Positions 50,082-59,152 of a stretch of 64,000 nucleotides of DNA are shown one piece after another. A program made the position numbers and the translations under genes. The notes below the pieces were generated by a model. It searched no databases and was not told the DNA's origin. It was given only the letters and a program-made list of their open reading frames with translations. Source of the stretch: Streptomyces sp. WAC 01529 (GTDB lineage Bacteria; Actinomycetota; Actinomycetes; Streptomycetales; Streptomycetaceae); contig NZ_CP029617.1 in the NCBI RefSeq assembly GCF_003945545.1, forward strand, positions 1,527,001 through 1,591,000, read 5' to 3'. The first letter of the stretch is position 1; the number at the start of each line of letters is the position of its first letter.

Positions 50082-51097
50082 CCACAGACATTTCCGTTGT
50101 CATCTGCGTGTACACCGAGGACCGCTGGGAGGACATCCTCGCGGCGGTCGCCTCGGTGCGCGCGCAGTCGCTGCCGGCGCTGGAAACGCTGCTGGTGGTC
50201 GATCACAACGTCTCGCTCCTGGACCGGCTGGCCAGGGAGTACAAGGAGACCGAGGGGGTGCGGGTGCTCGCCAACGCGGGCCCCCGCGGCCTGTCGGCGG
50301 GACGGAACACCGGCATCGCGGCCTCGCGCGGTTCGGTCATCGCCTTCCTCGACGACGACGCCGTCGCCGAGCGGGACTGGCTACGCCACTTCGCCGAGGC
50401 GTACGAGGATCCCCGGGTGTTCGCCGTCGGCGGGCGCACCATGCCGCTGTGGGAGTCCGGACGGCGTCCCGGCTGGTTCCCCGAGGAGTTCGACTGGGTC
50501 GTCGGCTGTACGTACAAGGGGCATCCCGAGGGGCGCGCGCGGGTGCGCAACGTCCTCGGCGGCAACGCCTCCTTCCGGCGCTCCGCCTTCGACGTGGCGG
50601 GCGGCTTCGCGACCGGCATCGGCCGGGACGGCGACAAGCGGCCGCTCGGCTGCGAGGAGACGGAGTTCTGCATCCGGCTCTCCCGTGCCGAGCCGGACGC
50701 GGTCCTGCTGATCGACGACCGCTCGGTGATCCACCACCGGGTGCCGGCGGCCAGGGAGCGGTTCCGCTACTTCCGTTCGAGGACGTACGCGGAGGGCCTG
50801 TCGAAGGCGCTGGTCTCGCGGAGTGTCGGCGCCGGCAAGGGGCTTGAGTCCGAGCGGCGCTACACCACGCGCGTCCTGCCCGCCGGGGTGGGCCGCGGTC
50901 TGCGGGACGCCGTGCTCGGGCGGCCGGGCGGCGCGGGCCGCGCGGGCGCCATCGTGGCGGGGGTGGCCGCCGCGGCCGGAGGGTACTTACTCGGCAGTGT
51001 CCGCGCACGCAGGGGAGGTGCCACGTTCTCCGTCGTGGAGATCGCCGACAGGGCGGCGGACGTGGACCGCACGGGCGGTGAGGGGGCTGTCACATGA
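50078..51097 (+). CDS. Family 2 glycosyltransferase, TTA codon 304
   Basis: The 339-residue protein starts at TTG 50078 within the overlap TTGA and reads LTTDISVVICVYTEDRW. It shows AGRNTGIAASRGSVIAFLDDDAVAERDWL (GT-A fold with DDD metal site) and GCEETEFCIRLSRAEP near the catalytic base. A C-terminal hydrophobic segment, AGAIVAGVAAAAGGYLLGSV (residues 287-306), anchors it to the membrane and contains TTA codon 304 (50987-50989). The stop overlaps the deacetylase ATG (ATGA). Donor and acceptor are unknown. The longer open frame upstream runs through the previous gene in another register. Confidence 0.92.
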   Translation: MTTDISVVICVYTEDRWEDILAAVASVRAQSLPALETLLVVDHNVSLLDRLAREYKETEGVRVLANAGPRGLSAGRNTGIAASRGSVIAFLDDDAVAERDWLRHFAEAYEDPRVFAVGGRTMPLWESGRRPGWFPEEFDWVVGCTYKGHPEGRARVRNVLGGNASFRRSAFDVAGGFATGIGRDGDKRPLGCEETEFCIRLSRAEPDAVLLIDDRSVIHHRVPAARERFRYFRSRTYAEGLSKALVSRSVGAGKGLESERRYTTRVLPAGVGRGLRDAVLGRPGGAGRAGAIVAGVAAAAGGYLLGSVRARRGGATFSVVEIADRAADVDRTGGEGAVT

Positions 51098-51906
51098 GCG
51101 ACACGAGCGGCAGACCCGTGCCGATCCTGATGTACCACTCGATCGCGCGTCTGCCGAGTGCGGCGACGCACGACCTGTCGGTGTCGCCCGACGCCTTCGC
51201 TCACCAGATGGAGGTGCTCGGCGAGCGCGGCTTCACCCCGCTCACCACCGCCCAGCTCGCCGCCGCGTGGCGCGCGCGGGGCGCGGCACTGCCCGAGCGG
51301 CCCGTCCTGATCACCTTCGACGACGGCTATGAGGGCGTACACCGGCACGCGCTGCCCGTGCTCGCCGAGCACGGCTTCGCCTCCACCCTGTTCGTCACGA
51401 CGGGCTGGCTCCGCGGGGAGCACTACACCGGCGGCAGCCTCGACGTCATGCTCGACTGGGACCAGGTGCGCGAGCTTGCCGCCACGGGGATGGAGGTCGG
51501 CGCGCACAGCCACACCCACCCCGAGCTGGACCAACTGCGCGACGCCGAGCTGCGGTCTGAGCTGCGCCGCTGCCATGACATCGTGGCCGACGAGCTGGGC
51601 ACCCGGCCCGCCTCCTTCGCGTACCCGTACGGCTACTCCAGCCGCCGGGTGCGCGGACGGGTGCGGGAGGCGGGCTTCGTCCAGTCGGTCGTCGTCGGCA
51701 ACACCCTGGCCCGCCGCACCCAGGGCCCGTACGCGCTGCGGCGGGTCACCGTGCGACGATCCACCGGAGCCGAGGAGTTCGAGCGGCTCGTGGAGGGCCG
51801 CGCCCTCTCCCGCATGTTCGCCAGGGACCATGCCCTGACCAAGGGGTACGCCATGGTCCGCCGAGCCCGACAGGTCCGCCGGAAGGCCATCAGTTCCCGT
51901 GTCTGA
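51094..51906 (+). CDS. Polysaccharide deacetylase (NodB homology domain)
   Basis: The 270-residue protein has PILMYHSI, VLITFDDGYEGVHRHALPVL with the catalytic Asp and metal-binding Asp, HSHTHPELDQL with the two metal-binding His, and FAYPYGYSSRRVR. This is a full set of carbohydrate esterase family 4 motifs. No signal peptide is visible, so it may act in the cytoplasm or with a membrane complex. It should N-deacetylate the polymer or lipid-linked sugar made here. ATG overlaps the previous TGA by four bases, and its own end overlaps the flippase fusion by eight. Confidence 0.93.
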   Translation: MSDTSGRPVPILMYHSIARLPSAATHDLSVSPDAFAHQMEVLGERGFTPLTTAQLAAAWRARGAALPERPVLITFDDGYEGVHRHALPVLAEHGFASTLFVTTGWLRGEHYTGGSLDVMLDWDQVRELAATGMEVGAHSHTHPELDQLRDAELRSELRRCHDIVADELGTRPASFAYPYGYSSRRVRGRVREAGFVQSVVVGNTLARRTQGPYALRRVTVRRSTGAEEFERLVEGRALSRMFARDHALTKGYAMVRRARQVRRKAISSRV

Positions 51907-54900
51907 CACGACCACCGCCCAGGCCGACTTCTCCGCCACACACACGGGGGGTCGGCCACCGTCCGGCAAGTCCGGCAGGCCGCGCAGAATGCGGCTGCCC
52001 GGCGGGGGCGGCGGCAGCCCGTTGTTCCGCAACGCCTATGCGCTGATGCTCAACACGGGCATCTCCGGCGTGCTCGGTGTCGGCTTCTGGCTGGCCGCCG
52101 CGCGGTACTACTCGGAGTCGGCGGTCGGCCAGGGCTCGGCGGCGATCGCGGCGATGAAGCTCCTCGCGGGGCTTGCCGCCCTGACGCTCACCGGCGCCCT
52201 GGCGCGGTTCATCCCCATCGCGGGCCGCGCCACGGGCAAGCTCATCTTCCGTACGTACGCGGGCAGTTCGGTGGCCGTGGCGCTCGCCGCGGTGGTCTTC
52301 CTGCTCACGCTCAACTTATGGGGGCCCTCGTACCGCTTCCTGCACGGTCCCGTGCACGGCGTCGGATTCGTCCTCGCCGTCGTGGCCTGGTCGGTCCTGA
52401 CCTTGCAGGACGGCGTCCTGACCGGGTTGCGCAACGCGCTCTGGGTGCCCGTGGGCAACACCGCCTTCTCGGTCGCCAAGCTCGTGCTGCTCATCGCGAT
52501 GGCCGCGGCGATCCCCACCGCGGGCGTCTTCGTCTCCTGGGTCGCCTCCATCCTCATATCGGTGATCCCGCTCGGCTGGCTGGTCTTCCGGCGCCTGGTG
52601 CCCCGCCATGTGAAGGCGACCGCCGGCCGGACGAAACCGCCGACGCTGCGCGAGATCGGCCGCTTCCTCGCGGGTGACTACACCGGCTCGCTCTTCTCGC
52701 TCGCCGTGGTCTACCTCGTCCCGGTGATCGTCGCCTCGCAGGTCAGCTCGGTCGACAACGCGTACTTCTACATCACCACCACCATCGGCGGGACCGTCAA
52801 CCTCCTCGCCATCAACATGGGCGCCTCGCTGACCGTCGAGGGCGCGCACGACCCGGCGCTGCTCGCCGCCAACACCCGTGCCGCGCTGCGGCGGATGGCG
52901 CTGATCATGCTGCCGGTGTGCACCGTGCTCTTCCTGGCCGCGCCGCTCGTCCTGCGCATGTTCGGCCAGGGGTACGCGGACGCCGCGACGCCGCTGCTGC
53001 GCTGGTTCGTGGTGGGGGCGCTGCTTCGGGTCGTCATGGAGACGTACTTCGCGGTGCGGCGGGCGCAGAGCAAGACGTCCGGGATCGCCTGGCTCCAGGG
53101 CCTGCTGTGCGTGCTGGTCCTCTCCCTCACGCTGATCCTGCTGCCGCGGATGGGGCTGGCCGGCGCGGGTATCGCGGAGATCTCCAGCCTGGCGGTGATC
53201 GTGGCGATCGCGGCGCCCAAGCTGTACCGCGTGATGCGGGCGGCTCCCGCCGACGGGCCCGGCCGCGGCGCGGCCCCCGACGGGGACCTCGCCGACCTCG
53301 GGACGCCGGACGTGCCCGCGGGGCGGGCCGAGGGCGCCGGGCGCAAGGAGCATCACGGGCCCGCGTGGGCGCTGCGGGAGTCACTGGACTCGGACACCCT
53401 CCAGCTGGCCGTGCAGCTCGACTTCGAACACCAGGAGCGCAGGCCGGACGTGCGGCCCGGCCCCAAGAGCGAGGCGGACGACATGGAGCACCGGCCCACC
53501 TGGGCGCTGAGAACCCCGGCCGCCGGGCCGTCGGCCTCCGAGGCGTCCGTGACCGGGAAACCATCGGCCTCCGAGGCGTCCGTGGCCGAGAAGCCGTCCG
53601 CCTCCGAGGCGTCCCTCGCCGAGACGCCCCATGCCGAGGAGAGCGTGGCGAAGCGGGAGGGGCCGGGGCAGGCGCCGCCCTCGGAACCGCCGCCCGCGGA
53701 GCCGCCGTCCGCCGAGCCGCCGCCCGCCGAGGAGGCATCGGCCTACCCGCACCCCTCCCGCCTGCGCGTCCTCGTCATGGCGCTGCTGCTCGCCGCCGCG
53801 CTCGCCCTGTACTGGGTGCCCGTCCTCGGCCTCGGCGAGCGGGACCTGGACGACATGGGCGGGCTCGGCCTGATCTCCGTACTGCCCGCGCCGACGCTGC
53901 TCGGCGCCGCGCTGCTGGTCGTCGTGTTCGCCGTACTGCTCTGGATGGACCGGCCGATCAAGGGCCTGCTCCTGGTGACACTCCTCGCCACGGTCGTGTC
54001 GCTGCACGCGCTGCCCGCGGTCATCGAGACCGAGCCGCGGTTCGCCACGGCCTGGCAGCACCTGGGCTTCATGGAGTACATCGACCGGACCGGCACCGCG
54101 GTGCCCGATCTGGACGCGCGCTGGAGCTGGCCCGGCTTCTTCGCCGCGGCCACGTTCGTCGCGAAGGCGTGCGGCGTCTCTGACATGACCGAGGTCATCC
54201 GCTGGTGGCCGACGGCCATGCAACTGCTCTATCTGGCGCCGATGTTCCTGCTCGTGCGCTCGATGCGGGCGGCCTGGCGCGCCAAGTGGGCGGGGCTGTG
54301 GATCTTCGTGCTGAGCGGCTGGGTCGGCCAGGACTACTTCTCCCCGCAGGGCTTCACGTATCTGCTCTACATCGCCTTCGTCGCCGTACTCCTGGTGTGG
54401 TTCCGCGCCCCACGCGTGCTGTGGGCCAAGCGGCGGCCCGGCGAGAGCGAGGTCGAGCCGACGGGCCGCGGGGAGCGCGCGGTGCTGCTCCTCGTCCTGG
54501 TGGGCCTCTTCTCGGCGACCGTGCCCGCGCACCAGCTGACGCCGTTCGTGATGCTCGGCGTGCTCGCGGTGCTCGTCCTGATCGGGCGCTCGGAGCTGCG
54601 CGGCCTGCCGATGCTCTTCGGGGTGATGGTCGTCGTATGGCTCGGCTTCCTCGCCGAGCCGTACTGGTCGGGGCATTTCAACGAACTGTTCGGCGGGGTC
54701 GGCGGCGTCGGCGGCAATGTGTCGTCCTCGGTCTCCGGGCGCATCGAGGGCGGCAGCTCGACACACCAGCTCGTGCTGTACGTGCGCGTGGCGATGGCCG
54801 GCGGTGTGATGGCGTTCGCCTGCTGGGGCTGGTGGCGGCGGCGCTTCTACAGGTGCAGCGAGCGCTCGCTGCTCGTCCTGACCTTCGTGCCGTTCCTCGG

Positions 54901-55765
54901 CTTCGGCATGCAGTCGTACGGCGGTGAGATGGCCCTGCGCGTCTTCATGTTCGCGCTGCCCGGCGCGGCCCTGCTCGCCGGGCTCGCGCTGTTCCCGCGC
55001 GCGGGCGTCACCGCGAAGGAGCGGGACCGCGACCGGGTGAGCCTCGCGCCGCTTGCCGCGCTGATGGCCGGGCTCGTCCTGATGGGCGGCTTCCTGGTGG
55101 CGCGCTGGGGCAACGAGTCCTTCGAGCGCATCCGGCCCGGCGAGGTCACGGCCATGGAGTACGTGTACGCGCACGCCGATCCGACCGTGCGGCTGCTGTG
55201 GATGAGCAACGACACGGTCAACAACGTGACGCCCGCGATGCCGTGGGGCACCCGCGACATGGAGAAGGTCGAGTACGTCCCCACGCTCGCGCCCGCCGAC
55301 CCGGTCCTGGTCTCCGGCCTGGTGAAGGCGCTCAAGGACGCGGGGCCCAACTCGTATCTGATGATCAACCGCGGTCAGTCGACCTATCTGGAGCTGGACG
55401 CGGGCTACGCGAAGACGTGGGAGCCGCGGCTCATCCGCCATCTCGACGACCGGCGGGAGCTGAAGAAGGTCCTCACCAACGACGACGCGACCCTCTACAG
55501 CCTGCGTGAGCGGCCGGACGGCGCGGCGCCGAAGGCGGATCCGGGGGCGGTCGGGCCGAAGGTGACGTGGACGCCGTGGACGGTGGTGGGCGCGCTCTCC
55601 GCCGTCGCGCTCGTGCTGCTGCTCACCACGCGCGAGGTGGTGCGGGTCGCGGCGGCGCCGAGCGTGCGCCAGCAGCGGTGGCTGCAGAGCAGTTTCTGGT
55701 TCTCGCTGCCGTTGCTCGCGGTGCTTTTCGCGTCCCTGATACAGCGGTTCGTGACCATGGCGTGA
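51899..55765 (+). CDS. Large membrane fusion: MATE/Wzx-like flippase plus glycosyltransferase-like membrane domain, TTA codon 140
   Basis: The 1288-residue protein joins a polysaccharide-transporter domain (about residues 45-455, some twelve to fourteen helices, LMLNTGISGVLGVGFWLAA) to a second polytopic domain (about 620-1285). The latter resembles membrane glycosyltransferases or O-antigen polymerase-type proteins. The 165-residue linker contains three 11-residue repeats beginning PSASEAS (residues 544-576) and a PPAEPPSAEPP run. Codon 140 (52316-52318) is TTA. The start is GTG 51899 inside the deacetylase end. A fused flippase and polymerising/glycosylating module would couple export to synthesis. 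The second domain's activity is inferred. Confidence 0.85.
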   Translation: MSDTTTAQADFSATHTGGRPPSGKSGRPRRMRLPGGGGGSPLFRNAYALMLNTGISGVLGVGFWLAAARYYSESAVGQGSAAIAAMKLLAGLAALTLTGALARFIPIAGRATGKLIFRTYAGSSVAVALAAVVFLLTLNLWGPSYRFLHGPVHGVGFVLAVVAWSVLTLQDGVLTGLRNALWVPVGNTAFSVAKLVLLIAMAAAIPTAGVFVSWVASILISVIPLGWLVFRRLVPRHVKATAGRTKPPTLREIGRFLAGDYTGSLFSLAVVYLVPVIVASQVSSVDNAYFYITTTIGGTVNLLAINMGASLTVEGAHDPALLAANTRAALRRMALIMLPVCTVLFLAAPLVLRMFGQGYADAATPLLRWFVVGALLRVVMETYFAVRRAQSKTSGIAWLQGLLCVLVLSLTLILLPRMGLAGAGIAEISSLAVIVAIAAPKLYRVMRAAPADGPGRGAAPDGDLADLGTPDVPAGRAEGAGRKEHHGPAWALRESLDSDTLQLAVQLDFEHQERRPDVRPGPKSEADDMEHRPTWALRTPAAGPSASEASVTGKPSASEASVAEKPSASEASLAETPHAEESVAKREGPGQAPPSEPPPAEPPSAEPPPAEEASAYPHPSRLRVLVMALLLAAALALYWVPVLGLGERDLDDMGGLGLISVLPAPTLLGAALLVVVFAVLLWMDRPIKGLLLVTLLATVVSLHALPAVIETEPRFATAWQHLGFMEYIDRTGTAVPDLDARWSWPGFFAAATFVAKACGVSDMTEVIRWWPTAMQLLYLAPMFLLVRSMRAAWRAKWAGLWIFVLSGWVGQDYFSPQGFTYLLYIAFVAVLLVWFRAPRVLWAKRRPGESEVEPTGRGERAVLLLVLVGLFSATVPAHQLTPFVMLGVLAVLVLIGRSELRGLPMLFGVMVVVWLGFLAEPYWSGHFNELFGGVGGVGGNVSSSVSGRIEGGSSTHQLVLYVRVAMAGGVMAFACWGWWRRRFYRCSERSLLVLTFVPFLGFGMQSYGGEMALRVFMFALPGAALLAGLALFPRAGVTAKERDRDRVSLAPLAALMAGLVLMGGFLVARWGNESFERIRPGEVTAMEYVYAHADPTVRLLWMSNDTVNNVTPAMPWGTRDMEKVEYVPTLAPADPVLVSGLVKALKDAGPNSYLMINRGQSTYLELDAGYAKTWEPRLIRHLDDRRELKKVLTNDDATLYSLRERPDGAAPKADPGAVGPKVTWTPWTVVGALSAVALVLLLTTREVVRVAAAPSVRQQRWLQSSFWFSLPLLAVLFASLIQRFVTMA
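53528..53626 (+). repeat. Three in-frame 33-bp repeats in the flippase fusion linker
   Basis: Units at 53528-53560, 53561-53593 and 53594-53626 encode PSASEASVTGK, PSASEASVAEK and PSASEASLAET. The core CCTCCGAGGCGTCC is identical in all three. The length is a multiple of three, so unit number can vary without breaking the frame. Confidence 0.9.
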
Positions 55766-55809
55766 GCGGCGGATGGTGTGAGGGGCGGATGGTGCGCGTG
55801 CGGCGGGTG
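55762..55809. repeat. Imperfect tandem repeat across the flippase fusion stop codon
   Basis: GTGAGCGGCGGATG (55762-55775), GTGTGAGGGGCGGATG (55776-55791) and GTGCGCGTGCGGCGGGTG (55792-55809) are related units of growing length. The first carries the TGA stop of the gene, and GTGTGAGG in the second repeats a TGA. Confidence 0.65.
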
Positions 55810-55820
55810 GTGCGCGTGGC

Positions 55821-57242
55821 TCAGCGCTTGAGCCACTTCACCTCGTACCCCTTCAGGGTCAGCCGCCGCCCGTCGACCTTGGTGCTGATCTGCCGGTCGA
55901 GGGTGTTGACCACGAGGACCGCCTCGTCGTCGGCGAGGACGCGGACGTTCGCGCGGTCGTCGGCGGCGACCGTCACCGTCTCGTACCGGGTGCCGGGGCC
56001 GAACTCCGTGCCGAACCGCTCGATGAGTTCCAGCATCGGCAACTTGACCCCGCCGTCGGCCTGTTGGGTGGCCGTCCACAGGCAGCCCGCGCACTTTTCA
56101 CCCCGCTTCTGCGGGTTCCAGTAGAAGCCGCTGGTGGCGCCGCCGCGGGCGATCGCCATCAGGCCCGACGCGTGGACGGCCACGCGGTGCGCCTCGGACC
56201 AGTCGTCGCGGTTGTCCTGGCTGTCGCCGGGCTCCACGTAGTACTCGGCCCACCACAGGGGCAGGTCGCCGGTCCGCTCGCGCACCCACTCGCCGACGGC
56301 CGTGAACTTGTCGGTGGCCTTGAACTCGTCGGGCAGCAGCTCGTCGTCCGCGGTGTAGCTGGCGCCGTCGACGACGATGAAGTCCGCGCCCTTCTTGTTC
56401 TCGTTCCAGTACGTGAAGGCGTCCAGGGGCCGCTGGTCTAGCCGGCCCCAGGGGCCCTCCACCTGCGAGGCGTTCTCGGTCTGGCGGGGGTCGATGCTGT
56501 CCATGACCAGGTAGGGACCGCCGACCATGATGTCCTTGTTGACCTTCTTCAGCTCTTCGTAGACGAGGTTGTACAGCTCGGTGTATCCCTCGTAGTCCCA
56601 GCGGGCCTTCTCGTCGTTCCAGAAGCCCTTGAACTCGTTCCAGACGATGAAGTGGCGTACGTCGGGGTAGCGCTTGGCGATCGTCGCGGCGAGCCGCGCG
56701 AAGTCGTCGTAGTGCGCGGGCTCCGGGGCGGTCTCCAGGGCCTCCTGGCTCCAGTCGGTGTTGTCCGCGCCGGGCTCGCCGCCCTTCATCCAGTCCGGGG
56801 CGCAGCACAGCGTGACCACGGGCGTGCCCTTGCTCGCCCGGACGAAGTCGATCCTGCGGTCCATGTCGGAGAAGTCGTAGCGGCCGTCGACCGGTTCCGG
56901 ATTGCCCGCGCCCCAGCCCATGATGTGCTGGATCTGCGGGATGGGCCGCCCCTGGGAGGCCAGTTCGGCGCGGACGCGCTCGACCGCGTCCTGCTCGCCC
57001 TCGTCCGCGCTGTACTGGGTGTGGGTGAAGCCCCAGCCGGCCTCCGGTTCCGGTTCGCCGGACGGGACCGCGGGGGTGCCGTGCACCTTGTCGCCGTCCG
57101 GGGTGGTGCCGGCGGTGCTGCCGCCGTCCCCGGGCAGTGTGTTGAGCAACGTGATCACCAGGGCCAGTACGGCCAGACCGACTCCGAGCAGTGCGGTGAG
57201 GCGCCACCGCCGTGCCCCCGAAAACCACCCATGACGTCCCAT
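55821..57242 (-). CDS. Membrane-anchored or secreted glycoside hydrolase (clan GH-A, GH39-like)
   Basis: The 473-residue protein has an N-terminal signal-anchor (LTALLGVGLAVLALVITLL, residues 14-32). A TIM-barrel domain contains FIVWNEFKGFWN, with the acid/base glutamate after Asn as in clan GH-A, and LPLWWAEYYVEPGD with the presumed nucleophile glutamate. A C-terminal beta domain (ETVTVAADDRANVRVLADDEAV) follows. It probably trims or releases the polysaccharide made by the convergent locus, whose last gene ends 55 bases away. ATG at 57242 gives a good signal; the longer open frame lacks one. Confidence 0.85.
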   Translation of the reverse strand: MGRHGWFSGARRWRLTALLGVGLAVLALVITLLNTLPGDGGSTAGTTPDGDKVHGTPAVPSGEPEPEAGWGFTHTQYSADEGEQDAVERVRAELASQGRPIPQIQHIMGWGAGNPEPVDGRYDFSDMDRRIDFVRASKGTPVVTLCCAPDWMKGGEPGADNTDWSQEALETAPEPAHYDDFARLAATIAKRYPDVRHFIVWNEFKGFWNDEKARWDYEGYTELYNLVYEELKKVNKDIMVGGPYLVMDSIDPRQTENASQVEGPWGRLDQRPLDAFTYWNENKKGADFIVVDGASYTADDELLPDEFKATDKFTAVGEWVRERTGDLPLWWAEYYVEPGDSQDNRDDWSEAHRVAVHASGLMAIARGGATSGFYWNPQKRGEKCAGCLWTATQQADGGVKLPMLELIERFGTEFGPGTRYETVTVAADDRANVRVLADDEAVLVVNTLDRQISTKVDGRRLTLKGYEVKWLKR

Positions 57243-57397
57243 CAGCGACAAGCGTATCGGTGGTGGTAGGTGGTAGGACAGGTTCCGCACCACTGCTCTT
57301 CGCGGCGTCCAGGGCGCCCGGGAGTGCGGACGGCGTACGGGGATCATCCTGCGGAAACCGGGTGCGCGGGAGCGCGTGCGTGGCGGATCATGTCGGC

Positions 57398-58492
57398 ATG
57401 TCTGCCAACCCTCACGACGCCCTGCCGATCCGGCTCAACGTCGACGACAGCGACTCCCCGTCGGATGTCGTGGACGCGCTGTTCCTCGGCCGCTTCGCGA
57501 CGGGCGAGCAGCCCTTCTCGCACAGCGCGAACATCGAACGCGTCAAGAAGGGCTCCACGCTGCTGCCGCCCGGGGCGAGGGTGCTGCGGGCGGCGCGGGA
57601 CGACGACCGCAGCGCGACGCTCGCCGAGGGCGAGGGGTGGACACTGCTGGTCTCCCGCTGGAACCGCGGCGCGGACGTCACGGTCACGGCGACCGGCGCC
57701 GACCTCGCGGAGAAGGTCCTGAAGCAGGCCACGGACGGCGCGCAGGACGAGCCGGAGCCCCAGCCGGAGAACGTGACCATGGGGTTCTGGTACGTCTCGC
57801 CGCGGCGCGGCCCGCACCGCACCACACGGCAGATCTCGGCCGGTACGTGGGAAGAGGTGAGGCCCAACTACACGGCGCCGGTCGCCGACGCCATGGACAA
57901 GCTGATGAAAACGACCCCCGAGGACATCTCGGGGCGCCTGCTGCTCCTGCACGGCCCGCCGGGCACGGGCAAGACGTCGGCGCTGCGGACGCTCGCGCGG
58001 TCGTGGCGGGACTGGTGCCAGGTGGACTGCGTCCTCGACCCGGAGCGGTTGTTCAGTGACGTCGGCTATCTCATGGACATCGCGATCGGCGAGGACGACG
58101 GGACGGCGAAGGGGCGCTGGCGGCTGCTGCTCCTGGAGGACTGCGACGAGCTGATCCGCGGCGAGGCGAAGCACACGGCGGGGCAGGCGCTCTCGCGGCT
58201 GCTCAACCTCACGGACGGCCTCCTCGGCCAGGGGCGCAACGTCCTGGTCGGCGTCACCACCAACGAGGACCTGGAGCGGCTGCATCCCGCGGTCGTCCGG
58301 CCCGGCCGGTGTCTGGCCCGCATCGAGGTCGGCGCGCTGACCCGGCCCGAGGCGGTGGAGTGGCTCGGCACGGAGGAGGGCGTCTCCCGCGAGGGCGCCA
58401 CCCTCGCCGAACTCTTCGCGCTGCGCCGGGGTACGTCGCCTACCTCGGTCCCCGACCAGCGGGAGGGTGCGGACGCGGGGCTCTACCTGTAA
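57398..58492 (+). CDS. AAA-family ATPase with N-terminal DUF5925
   Basis: The 364-residue protein has an N-terminal domain (about residues 1-150, LPIRLNVDDSDSPSDVVDALFLGRFA) that I recognise as DUF5925. The C-terminal AAA module has Walker A GPPGTGKTS, Walker B LLLLEDCDEL, a sensor-1 VGVTTNEDL and an arginine-bearing RPGRCLARIEVG block. It is probably a remodelling ATPase of unknown target. ATG at 57398 fits the domain start. The last ten bases overlap the 3' end of the convergent Imm5-like gene. Confidence 0.9.
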   Translation: MSANPHDALPIRLNVDDSDSPSDVVDALFLGRFATGEQPFSHSANIERVKKGSTLLPPGARVLRAARDDDRSATLAEGEGWTLLVSRWNRGADVTVTATGADLAEKVLKQATDGAQDEPEPQPENVTMGFWYVSPRRGPHRTTRQISAGTWEEVRPNYTAPVADAMDKLMKTTPEDISGRLLLLHGPPGTGKTSALRTLARSWRDWCQVDCVLDPERLFSDVGYLMDIAIGEDDGTAKGRWRLLLLEDCDELIRGEAKHTAGQALSRLLNLTDGLLGQGRNVLVGVTTNEDLERLHPAVVRPGRCLARIEVGALTRPEAVEWLGTEEGVSREGATLAELFALRRGTSPTSVPDQREGADAGLYL

Positions 58493-59055
58493 CCCCCGCC
58501 GCAGGCCCGCAGGCCCGCTTCGAGCTGGCGGTGGAGGGCGCCGAGCCGGGTGCGGCCCGGTCTGCCGGCCGGCATCCGTGCGACCACCACGCGGACCTCC
58601 GGCGGCACTCGCTCCAGCGCCCAGCGGACCTCGTCGTCACCGACGCCGGGGTCGTCGCCCTCGGCGCACTCGCGGGCCCGCGCCAGGTACATCGCGGGCC
58701 CGAGGACGTGTTTCAGCTGGTGCGGGGTGGCCAGCGGGTGGAGGTAGGGGGCGCCCGCCGCGCCACCGGCGGCGCGTGCGGCGGCCGCGGCGGCCGGATC
58801 GCCGACCTCGCGCGCGGCCGCGTACGCGCCCCAGGCGGCGGTGCGCAGCCGCACGGTCCGCCGGTCGCCGAGTGCGAAGGCCCTCGCGGCCTCGACCGCC
58901 TCGCGCGGACGGGTGTCGGAAGGGGCCTTCGCCTCGAAGAGCGGCAGCGCCCTGGCGGCGCATGTGACGGCCCAGAGAGTGACGGAACGGCGGTCTTCCT
59001 CGCTCAGCGCGAATTCCTGAACGCCCTTGCTTTCCCGGGTTTTCTCGCTGCTCAT
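58483..59055 (-). CDS. Imm5-like putative immunity protein
   Basis: The 190-residue helical protein has RRSVTLWAVTCAARALPLFE, RPREAVEAARAFALG and AAARAAGGAAGAPYLHPLATPHQLKHVLGPAMYLARA, the pattern I recognise as the Imm-5-like family assigned to toxin-immunity systems by computational work. No polymorphic toxin gene lies next to it, and many actinomycete members stand alone, so an immunity role is unproven. ATG at 59055 is used. It overlaps the AAA ATPase end by ten bases. Confidence 0.8.
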   Translation of the reverse strand: MSSEKTRESKGVQEFALSEEDRRSVTLWAVTCAARALPLFEAKAPSDTRPREAVEAARAFALGDRRTVRLRTAAWGAYAAAREVGDPAAAAAARAAGGAAGAPYLHPLATPHQLKHVLGPAMYLARARECAEGDDPGVGDDEVRWALERVPPEVRVVVARMPAGRPGRTRLGALHRQLEAGLRACGGGYR

Positions 59056-59152
59056 GGATCTCGATCGTATCTTTGAAATACCGGTTGAGACTTTGAGCGA
59101 TGCTCCCCCTGTGCTCCTGCACTCTCGGGCCGGGAAGCCTCAACCCGGGTCT

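Noticed and set aside
53381..55441. Minus-strand open frame of 686 codons inside the flippase fusion
   Set aside because: It is an antisense frame with His/Arg/Glu bias and no motif.
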